Assembly (NCBI GenBank): GCA_903930765.1
Contig: CAIYZV010000310.1
Span: forward strand, 1-34,067
Direction: 5' to 3'
DNA from: an uncultured Pirellula sp.
GTDB lineage: Bacteria; Planctomycetota; Planctomycetia; Pirellulales; Pirellulaceae
DNA: 34,067 nt
Position 1 is the first letter of the stretch, and each line of letters begins with the position of its first letter. Under the pieces are notes generated by a model, which was not told the origin of the DNA, did no database searches, and saw nothing but the letters and a program-made list of their open reading frames with translations. Shown piece after piece: positions 17,685 through 25,022 of this stretch. Made by a program: the position numbers and the translations under genes.

Positions 17685-17690
17685 TACTAT
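17685..17690 (+). promoter_or_regulatory. Candidate -10 element for the GTPase pair
   Basis: TACTAT is a five-of-six match to TATAAT. The -35 position (17662-17667, TTAGTT) is poor. If used, transcription would start near 17697, after the TTG codon at 17690, favouring GTG 17756 as the translation start. Confidence 0.25.
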
Positions 17691-17755
17691 TGGCGAATCA
17701 GCCGTTTTGTCAATCGATTCAGGTTTTCAGCGATTTCGCTTCCAAAAGCATTCCC

Positions 17756-19999
17756 GTGGACAGTACGTTAACGCAACTAGTATCCGATTTGGACGTTTTG
17801 GTCCGAGGAACCTCGGTCGCGAGGTCGGATGTAGCTGTTCCAAATTCGAGTTTTCTCGATTTGCTGAGGGAATCGGAAAAAGGATCCCGAGTTTCGAGGG
17901 CTGATGATCCGAGCGAGTCTTCGTTGGCAAAGGAATTGTCGGAGGCATTGGAACAAGCTCGCGTTTTGTCGACGGCACCTGCGTGTCCCATCGTCGCGGT
18001 TCTTGGGATGCTCAACGCAGGCAAGAGTTCGTTGGTGGCGACATTCCTGAGTTCCGGGGGAATGGACACAACGCGTCGGCCCGACGATTATCGCTCGCGG
18101 GTGCTCATCGGCGCCGCAAACTCCGAAGGAACGCATCGATTTGTTCTTTGGCTTCCTGAATCGTGGAAGACGCATGAACGTTTTTGGGAGTTCATCCGCG
18201 AGCGTTTGACGGCAATCTTCGGATGCGAGTGTGAGTCCCTTTCAGAAGATTCCGAGTTGGCGAGTCTCCAGTACAACGATATGTCACCTAGGATGGTGAA
18301 GACTTCCAGTGGAGAGACGGAGCAGCGTAGTCCCATCGAAGTCCCCCTCGTCGCATTCGATCCGAGTTTGGACCGCCTCGGGATTGCGCTCATGGATTGT
18401 CCCGATGTTCAAACGGGACTAATGGATCGCGGCATCGACGTTCCCGTCCAATCGACACGTTACGATGAAGCCTCGGCTGTGGTTGCCAATAGTCGATTCG
18501 CAGTTTTGACTCGTGCAGCGCGGATCTGTTCGGCCTCGATTGTCGTACTTCCCGCAAACTCGATGCATGATCAAACCGTGAGCAAGTTATTGCGCTTGCT
18601 AGAAAATCAAATGCCGCATGTGCAGCGGATCATGGCTGTAAACCGGGTACCGCGAAAATACCTGGTCGAGCAGATCTCGAAAGAAGTCCGTCACCTCTAC
18701 GTGTCTACTGGACTCCGCAGGGTGTACATGGCATACCATTTCGAAGGCCCTAAGGATCGCGATAAACTTCCGTCCCCGCCTTCTGAGTTAGCGAATGCCT
18801 TAAACCCGCCACTCCCTTTGTTCTTTCGAATCGATGAAGAATCGCGTGCGCAGCCTCCCGAGCGAATACCTGATGGGGATTGGCTGATCCGGCTGGGCCG
18901 CCAATTGCAAGCGAATGATTTGCTAGAAGATTCCATCCGTTCTGCAACGACCCGTTTGGCAAGCACGATCCATGCTGGAATTTCAGAATTACGGACATGG
19001 AATGAGAAGAAGCGGCACGAAAATCAGTTGGCAATGCGGACGATCGCGGACGCGTGTATGGATTTTTCGATCGACCCAAATTCTTCGGCGACACAACCTC
19101 GGATCCGTCTTCAAGCATCTCGACAAGTCGTTGAGCAGATCGCTGAATCTCTTGAGCGGACCGCACCTTGGTGGGCGAAACCGGGGCGTTGGGTGCAACG
19201 AATTGCACAAGCTGGCAAAGAGTCTGTCACGCATGCAACTTCCTGGTTTCGCGTCCCAGGTTGGGTTTCCGATGGTTCGAATGCGGTAGGAGACTGGATT
19301 CGTGCACGATTCAAGCGTGGTGAGAATGGTCACGTGGTCACAGCCAATGCGCTTTGCGAACGACTGGCACAACGGGATATTTCCGGCGTTTTTCAACTGG
19401 ATGAATCCGAATCGAGACGGGAAACGGTTCGGGCTGCATGCCAACGCGCGATCGATCGGTTTCAGCAGGAGAGCCGCACCCGTTTGGATCAAGACCAAGT
19501 CGACGCGTTAACACGGCGATTATGGGCCGAGATGCCGATGGGGAAACGCTTACTAAGCGGCATCGCGCCCGCTGGTATCCTGTTTGCTCCCCTGTTGGCA
19601 GTGATCATGGTGCCACTGGATTTTGGCGGTTCCGCGGTACTCGTTTTTGCCTCGTTGAAGGAACTCCTCGTCGCAGGTGCTGCGGGTGTCGGATTGGTAA
19701 TGGCGAACGCCGACTCCATGCCGCAAATTGCTGAAACCGAATCAGCATGGCAGCAGTTGTCGGATTTAGTCTCCCTGGTGATCGATGAACTAGGCTTCGA
19801 ACGCACCGCGTCTACCAATCCACACAAAGTTTCGCTGGCCGGAGTGAGTCGTGAGTTGACGCAAAGCCAGCTTCAGGTCAAGAAGCAGTTAGGGCGCGAG
19901 ATGCCTGGGGCGACGCTTACGCCCTTGGTTTTTGATGAATCGGTTCTCAAGCAAATTCAATCGCATTTGACGGCTATGGAGCGTGCGCAAAGATCATGA
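17756..19999 (+). CDS. Dynamin-like large P-loop GTPase, membrane-anchored (first of a pair)
   Basis: About 747 residues from GTG 17756, or 769 from TTG 17690. There is no in-frame ATG before the P-loop, so a non-ATG start is obligatory. Counting from GTG, G1 is GMLNAGKSS (84-92). The switch/G3 region is LMDCPDVQTG, with Asp in place of the usual Gly of DxPG. The G4 position is VNRVP rather than N/TKxD. A long helical middle region (about 370-590) precedes a hydrophobic block of about 50 residues (SGIAPAGILFAPLLAVIMV onward), fit for membrane insertion. A helical tail of about 100 residues ends the protein. This architecture resembles bacterial dynamin-like proteins and related GTPases that remodel or tether membranes. 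The stop overlaps the next gene's start (ATGA). The exact family is unconfirmed. Confidence 0.75.
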   Translation: MDSTLTQLVSDLDVLVRGTSVARSDVAVPNSSFLDLLRESEKGSRVSRADDPSESSLAKELSEALEQARVLSTAPACPIVAVLGMLNAGKSSLVATFLSSGGMDTTRRPDDYRSRVLIGAANSEGTHRFVLWLPESWKTHERFWEFIRERLTAIFGCECESLSEDSELASLQYNDMSPRMVKTSSGETEQRSPIEVPLVAFDPSLDRLGIALMDCPDVQTGLMDRGIDVPVQSTRYDEASAVVANSRFAVLTRAARICSASIVVLPANSMHDQTVSKLLRLLENQMPHVQRIMAVNRVPRKYLVEQISKEVRHLYVSTGLRRVYMAYHFEGPKDRDKLPSPPSELANALNPPLPLFFRIDEESRAQPPERIPDGDWLIRLGRQLQANDLLEDSIRSATTRLASTIHAGISELRTWNEKKRHENQLAMRTIADACMDFSIDPNSSATQPRIRLQASRQVVEQIAESLERTAPWWAKPGRWVQRIAQAGKESVTHATSWFRVPGWVSDGSNAVGDWIRARFKRGENGHVVTANALCERLAQRDISGVFQLDESESRRETVRAACQRAIDRFQQESRTRLDQDQVDALTRRLWAEMPMGKRLLSGIAPAGILFAPLLAVIMVPLDFGGSAVLVFASLKELLVAGAAGVGLVMANADSMPQIAETESAWQQLSDLVSLVIDELGFERTASTNPHKVSLAGVSRELTQSQLQVKKQLGREMPGATLTPLVFDESVLKQIQSHLTAMERAQRS

Positions 20000-21837
20000 A
20001 TGAGTCATTAGCCATCGCGGATCGTATCGAAAGTGCAGCGCTGCGGTTGCTGGGTCAGCAGTCGACGTGCCATACCATCGTGCAGTGGTGTGAAGAATAC
20101 CGTCGACAGGCAAACGACATCATGAGCGGACGAGGGATCGCACTACCCAGTTTTGCAATCGTTGGAGCAAAGGGCCAAGGCAAAACCTGGGTGGCGAGGC
20201 AAATGCTTCTCGACGAACGCGTCGCGGAATCCCTGCCGAGCGGTGTGCTGACCAGCGAGGCGACGACTCAGTTGCATTGGATTGGGCCCGTTCCACCGGA
20301 GGCGTTGGATCCCGCGAAAGAAGTGTATGTGCCGTGCCCGGCACACCGAATGCTCGATTTGGGACGACCCTATCTTTTGATCGATACACCCGGATACACC
20401 GACGACGATCCAGCCGCCGCCGCAATTGCTCGCGACTCACTCAGCTTTTCGCCGATGAAGTTGCTGGTCGCTCGTCGCGATCAATTGCGCAGCGCCATCC
20501 ATTCGCAGTTGGCGGCCTTGACCGATGGAGCTGTTTGTATTCCGTTGATCACCTGCGTTCCCTTGAAGGAGATCTCGACTGGAATCTCAGCGCGAGGAAA
20601 GGGGGCGAGTGGCGATGCCGGCTATCAAGAGGAGCGATTCAGTGAATCTCTAAGGGGGGATTTGGAATGGTACCGTGCGGCATTGACCGCGAGCGCTCCG
20701 AATACACGATTTCTGGATCCCATCGTCATCGCCGATTTCGAGGCGGACGGAAACGAGGAGCAGGTTGGAGAGCGACTGCGATCGGATCTCAAGGAGCGAT
20801 TGTCGCGGGAATCAATCGATGCGATCTCCTCAACGAAAGCAAATCGATTGGCGTCATTGAATGATCGGTTGAGGCATCGGGTTTCGCAATCGATCGACAG
20901 CCAAGTCCCGCAGTTGGCGCAAGCGGTGCGCAAATTGCATGCGGCAGCCGACGCGCTGCCGAGCCATGCCATCGAAACGGTGCTAGGATCCAAGCAAGTC
21001 CTCAAAACGGCGATTCGCGATCGGATTCGAGCGGATGTCATCGGCGGCACTGGATTGTTTTGGTTCCCCTATCGAACGTTGCTCAACATTCTCGGGTTCA
21101 CGCATGGCGCATGGGATCGACTTCTGCTCTCGATGACCGGAAGCATCCCATCCATCTTCGGAACCTTTGCCGCGTGGGCGAAGAATCTAGCCAGTTCCAG
21201 GGAGGCGAATCAAGGCTTGCAGGAGGGGATACGGGATCAGCTGAATCGACAAATCCAAGATCGACTGCAGCCAGCCCAGCAGCAGTTCTACCGTACCATC
21301 GATCGGATCCGTGGGGATCATCGCGAAGGACGTTCCGTCGATGGCGAATTGCGTGTTCGATTGGCTGGTGTGGACGAATTGCAATTGCAAGCACGCGAGG
21401 TATTCGATTTCACGTTGGAAAAAAACCGGGCGTCCCGCGTGGCGTTGCTGGTGTTTGGTGCCCTGGGAACATCGCTCTTTTGGGGGTTGATGGCTGGTCC
21501 CATTATTTCAATTTACCGCCAGTATTTTTATGCCAGTTACCGTGCATGGACCGATTCGTCGGCGTTGGTTGAGTCCTTCCCGCACCCGAGTCCAGGAATG
21601 CTGTTCACCTCGACCGTGATCTCCTTGGTGCCCGTTTTGGTGTTCGCCATGCTCGTCATGAGTTGGTACCAACGAGCTGCGCGGCTCAATGGCTTAGCAG
21701 AGAATGTGTATTCGGCGGAATTGAGCAAAGTTGAGGAATTGAAGAGGCTCGGGGTGATTCAATTGCACTACGAAGACCCCGTTTTGGAAGCCGCTGAATT
21801 TTTGGTCAACTTGGAAACCAAGACCTCGGTGGGGTGA
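19996..21837 (+). CDS. P-loop GTPase-like membrane protein (second of a pair)
   Basis: A 613-residue protein whose ATG overlaps the previous stop by 4 nt, implying coupled translation and probably a stoichiometric partner. The P-loop is FAIVGAKGQGKTWV (G57-T64). The Walker B/G3 motif is LLIDTPGYTDDDP (D130-G133), better preserved than in its partner. No N/TKxD motif is visible; the matching strand reads LITCVPLKE. Residues of about 255-480 are helical. Two membrane segments follow, ALLVFGALGTSLFWGLMAGP (about 483-502) and FTSTVISLVPVLVFAMLVM (about 537-555), then a 55-residue cytosolic tail. It is a divergent paralogue rather than a copy of the first gene. ATP use cannot be excluded because base-specificity residues are missing. 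Confidence 0.75.
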   Translation: MNESLAIADRIESAALRLLGQQSTCHTIVQWCEEYRRQANDIMSGRGIALPSFAIVGAKGQGKTWVARQMLLDERVAESLPSGVLTSEATTQLHWIGPVPPEALDPAKEVYVPCPAHRMLDLGRPYLLIDTPGYTDDDPAAAAIARDSLSFSPMKLLVARRDQLRSAIHSQLAALTDGAVCIPLITCVPLKEISTGISARGKGASGDAGYQEERFSESLRGDLEWYRAALTASAPNTRFLDPIVIADFEADGNEEQVGERLRSDLKERLSRESIDAISSTKANRLASLNDRLRHRVSQSIDSQVPQLAQAVRKLHAAADALPSHAIETVLGSKQVLKTAIRDRIRADVIGGTGLFWFPYRTLLNILGFTHGAWDRLLLSMTGSIPSIFGTFAAWAKNLASSREANQGLQEGIRDQLNRQIQDRLQPAQQQFYRTIDRIRGDHREGRSVDGELRVRLAGVDELQLQAREVFDFTLEKNRASRVALLVFGALGTSLFWGLMAGPIISIYRQYFYASYRAWTDSSALVESFPHPSPGMLFTSTVISLVPVLVFAMLVMSWYQRAARLNGLAENVYSAELSKVEELKRLGVIQLHYEDPVLEAAEFLVNLETKTSVG

Positions 21838-21947
21838 TCGGTTTGTTTGGATTCGGACGGAGGTCGTCGGACACCGGGCCGCTGACGCGATACCGCTACT
21901 GTCTGGATCCGGCTGGAGCGTACCGCCACTATGAAGCAGAACGGTCG

Positions 21948-23390
21948 TCAAGCGAGAATGGGTGTGACAACGGTTCCGTGGACGTCGGTCAATCGATAAT
22001 CGCGACCTTGGAAACGGAAGGTCAGCTTTGTGTGATCGAAGCCGAGCAGATGCAGGATCGTGGCGTTGAGATCGTGGACGTGCACGGGGTTCTGAACCGC
22101 ATTGAACCCAAGTTCATCGGAGCCACCATGCACATGGCCTTTCTTCAAGCCGCCACCTGCCATCCATACGCTGAAGGCCCGATTGTGGTGATCGCGTCCA
22201 TCGTTGCCACCTTGGACCATGGGTGTCCGTCCAAATTCGCCACCCCAAATAACAAGCGTATCATCCAACATGCCCAAACGCTTGAGGTCCTTGATCAACG
22301 CGGCGCTGGGTTTATCCGTGGTGTTCGCATTGTTCTTAACGTCTGCGGTTAGGTTGCCATGCTGATCCCATGCCTCATGAAATAGTTGGACGAAGCGTAC
22401 ACCGCGTTCGAGCAATCGCCGTGCTAGCAAACAGTTACGGGCGAAGCTGCTTTCTTTGGGATCTTTCACGCCGTAGAGGTCAAGGGTTTCCTTGGATTCG
22501 CTGGCGAGATCCATCAGCTCCGGCGCGCTCGTCTGCAGCTTGTAAGCGAGTTCATAGCTTTGGATACGTGCCGCGATTTCAGGATCGCCGAGTTGCTCTT
22601 CGGCGATTCGGTTCAATTGGCTGAGGGTGTCGATCGATTCGCGTTGAATCTCGTTATCGATTCCTTTCGGATTCGAGATGTAGAGCACAGGATCCCCAGC
22701 ACTTCGGAATGGAATTCCAGCATACGTGGTGGGTAGGAACCCGCAACCATAATTGCTGGCACCGCCGCTGGTCCCTTTGGCACTGGTGAGCACTACAAAA
22801 CCCGGTAGATCCCTTGCTTCGGAGCCCAGCCCGTAAAGGGTCCAGCTGCCCAAGCTCGGTCGTCCGAATTGTTCGGAGCCTGTGTTCATCAGGATCTGCG
22901 CTGGAGCATGGTTGACAGCGTCGCTTTGCATGGAGCGAATCAAGCAGATGTCGTCGGCGATTTCGCCGATATGAGGTAGTATCTCGCTGAGTTCCATCCC
23001 GCACTGTCCACGCGGTGAGAACGGATACTTGGGGCCGAGGAGTGCGGAGTTGGGGTTGATGAAGGCAGCCCGGTAACCTTTGAGCAATTCCTGCGGGGGG
23101 AGTTGGCCGTTCCTTTTGGCGAGTTCCGGTTTGGGATCGTAGAGTTCCAATTGGCTAGGAGCCCCTGCTTGGAAAATGTACACCACCCGTTTCACCTTGG
23201 GCGTAAAGTGTGGCTGTTTGGGGCTGAGTGTTCGTTCGTCCGGATGGACTGCTGATTGCGTGGGAGTTTGCCCAGCGAGCATCTCCATGGCGGCGATTCC
23301 AGCCAAGCCAACGCTGCATTCCCTCATGAACCAGCGCCGCTTCAACAGTGTAGCGCGCGCATTGCGTAGATCGGTGTCGATGCTGGACAT
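21948..23390 (-). CDS. DUF1501 protein (second tandem copy)
   Basis: A 480-residue member of the DUF1501 family, which belongs to the alkaline phosphatase/sulfatase-like superfamily and is expanded in planctomycetes; its biochemical role is unknown. ATG 23390 leads into LLKRRWFMRECSVGLAGIAAM, a Tat-like export signal (Arg18-Arg19). A TTG at 23432 is also in frame. Typical segments are VVYIFQAGAPSQLELYDPKP, NHAPAQILMNTG, YGLGSEARDLPGFVVL, the WGGEFGRTP motif, DGRDHHNRAFSVWMAGGG and ATILHLLGFDH. It is clearly paralogous to the gene just upstream, with the motif order conserved throughout. It is the last gene of the GntR-PSD1-DUF1501-DUF1501 unit and converges on the GTPase pair across 110 nt that hold nothing recognisable. 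Confidence 0.9.
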   Translation of the reverse strand: MSSIDTDLRNARATLLKRRWFMRECSVGLAGIAAMEMLAGQTPTQSAVHPDERTLSPKQPHFTPKVKRVVYIFQAGAPSQLELYDPKPELAKRNGQLPPQELLKGYRAAFINPNSALLGPKYPFSPRGQCGMELSEILPHIGEIADDICLIRSMQSDAVNHAPAQILMNTGSEQFGRPSLGSWTLYGLGSEARDLPGFVVLTSAKGTSGGASNYGCGFLPTTYAGIPFRSAGDPVLYISNPKGIDNEIQRESIDTLSQLNRIAEEQLGDPEIAARIQSYELAYKLQTSAPELMDLASESKETLDLYGVKDPKESSFARNCLLARRLLERGVRFVQLFHEAWDQHGNLTADVKNNANTTDKPSAALIKDLKRLGMLDDTLVIWGGEFGRTPMVQGGNDGRDHHNRAFSVWMAGGGLKKGHVHGGSDELGFNAVQNPVHVHDLNATILHLLGFDHTKLTFRFQGRDYRLTDVHGTVVTPILA

Positions 23391-23436
23391 GGCGGATGGA
23401 AGTTTTCTGGAGGTTGGCGGGAAGAATTGCAAACGG

Positions 23437-24957
23437 TTAGGCGAGGAGACCGCGGATGACTTTTCCTTCGTCCGTTGGCCCGATCAATCGGTTGAAAAGT
23501 CCTTGATAATCAAAGCCGAAACGATAGGGATCAAAACCGAGCAAATGCAGGATCGTCGCTTGCAAATCCCTCGGTGTGACCGGATCCTCACCTACATAAT
23601 AGCCTATCTCATCCGTTTGGCCGTAGGAAGTTCCTCCGCGAATTCCACCGCCGGCCATCAGCATCGAATACGCGTACGGATGGTGGTCTCGGCCGAAGAA
23701 GCCTTTCGATGGAGTGTCCCGCACGTTGTTTTGGGACATCGGGGTTCGGCCGAATTCACCCCCAAAAACGATGAGCGTGGAGTCGAGCAATCCTCGTTGC
23801 TTCAAATCCTTCAGCAACCCAGCAATCGCTCGATCGATCTGTTGGCACTTGATGGGCAAGGTTTCGTCGATCGATTCACCCGGCGAGGAACCGTGGTGAT
23901 CCCAGCCCCAGTCGTAGACCTGAACGAAGCGGACGCCGGATTCGACCAACCGCCTCGCGAGTAGGCAATTATTGGCAAAGGTCGGATCATCTCCCTTATA
24001 AAATATGCGAGGATCCGTTTCCGATTCGGCCTTGGACACGAAACCAGGCTTCGCGCCGTACATGTCGAGGATGTGTTGTGGCTCTGTCGATAAATCCATC
24101 ACCTCTGGGACCGCTAACTGCATGCGGTAGGCGAGTTCGAATTGCTCGATGCGGGTCAGGGTCTCAGGATCACCGATGCGTTCGAATTGAGCTTGGTTCA
24201 TCTCTCGCAATGCTGAGAGAACATCGCGCCGCAACGCGCGGTCGACACCTTTTGGGTTAGACAGGTAGAAAACGGGATCGCCGCTGGTCCGGCATTGAAC
24301 TCCTTGATAAACCGACGGCAAAAACCCACTGCCCCAAAGGCTTTTCCCAGCATCCGGGGTTTTACCCCCCGACAAGAGAACGACGAATCCTGGCAGATTC
24401 TCATTTTCGGAACCGAGCCCATACGTGGTCCATGCTCCTAGCGATGGATAGCCCAAACGCGGTTGTCCAGTATGTACGAACAGTTGGGCTGGCGAGTGAT
24501 TGAACTGATCGGTTCGCATGGATCGAATCACTGCGATGTCATCGGCGCACGTTGCGATGTTGGGGAGAAGCTCCGAGATCCATTGGCCACTTTGCCCGTG
24601 CTGGGCAAACGAAAACATCGGAGCGAGCATCTTGGGAACACCTTTGATGAACGCGAACCGTTTGCCTTCGAGGTATTCCTTGGGGCACGGTTGACCGTTG
24701 TACTTGTTGAGCTCTGGCTTGAAGTCGAAAAGTTCCAATTGAGATGGAGAGCCCGCCATGTGAAGATAAATCACATGCTTCGCCTTCGCTGGCAGAGGTG
24801 GGATTTTGGGCGCCAACGGACCGGTGCTACCGGATTCTGTTGCCGAAAAGGATGTGGAACGGTTCATGGCAGCCAACGCCATGGCTCCGATGCCAATCCC
24901 CGACCGGCTGAGAAAATGCCGCCGAGTTTGTTGCTGGATATCAAGGGATGGGGTCAT
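23437..24957 (-). CDS. DUF1501 protein with Tat signal (first tandem copy)
   Basis: A 506-residue DUF1501 protein. ATG 24957 (MTPSLDIQQQTRRHFLSRSG) gives a textbook twin-arginine signal, RRHFLSR followed by IGIGAMALAAM; an in-frame start 123 nt upstream would bury it. Conserved blocks are IYLHMAGSPSQLELFDFKPE, NHSPAQLFVHTG, TYGLGSENENLPGFVVLLSG, FGGEFGRTPMSQ, GRDHHPYAYSMLMAGGGI and DLQATILHLLGFDP. Folded export through Tat is expected, placing it in the periplasmic or paryphoplasm space with the PSD1 protein encoded 65 nt upstream. PSD1/DUF1501 gene pairs are very common in planctomycetes and are often linked to polysaccharide use, but no reaction has been assigned that I know of. The closest local relative is the neighbouring downstream copy. 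Confidence 0.93.
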   Translation of the reverse strand: MTPSLDIQQQTRRHFLSRSGIGIGAMALAAMNRSTSFSATESGSTGPLAPKIPPLPAKAKHVIYLHMAGSPSQLELFDFKPELNKYNGQPCPKEYLEGKRFAFIKGVPKMLAPMFSFAQHGQSGQWISELLPNIATCADDIAVIRSMRTDQFNHSPAQLFVHTGQPRLGYPSLGAWTTYGLGSENENLPGFVVLLSGGKTPDAGKSLWGSGFLPSVYQGVQCRTSGDPVFYLSNPKGVDRALRRDVLSALREMNQAQFERIGDPETLTRIEQFELAYRMQLAVPEVMDLSTEPQHILDMYGAKPGFVSKAESETDPRIFYKGDDPTFANNCLLARRLVESGVRFVQVYDWGWDHHGSSPGESIDETLPIKCQQIDRAIAGLLKDLKQRGLLDSTLIVFGGEFGRTPMSQNNVRDTPSKGFFGRDHHPYAYSMLMAGGGIRGGTSYGQTDEIGYYVGEDPVTPRDLQATILHLLGFDPYRFGFDYQGLFNRLIGPTDEGKVIRGLLA

Positions 24958-25022
24958 GATCTTGCATTGTCGAGGTGAAGGTAGATTGTATTGCCGGCTG
25001 CTTCTTTGTTGCAGAGCCGGGG

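Noticed and set aside
21838-21947. Possible small gene or terminator between the GTPase pair and DUF1501
   Set aside because: No start-stop frame of interest and no stable hairpin with a T-run were found in these 110 nt.
23437-23964. Plus-strand open frames opposite the DUF1501 genes
   Set aside because: These long frames are mirror frames of conserved DUF1501 codons and match nothing themselves.
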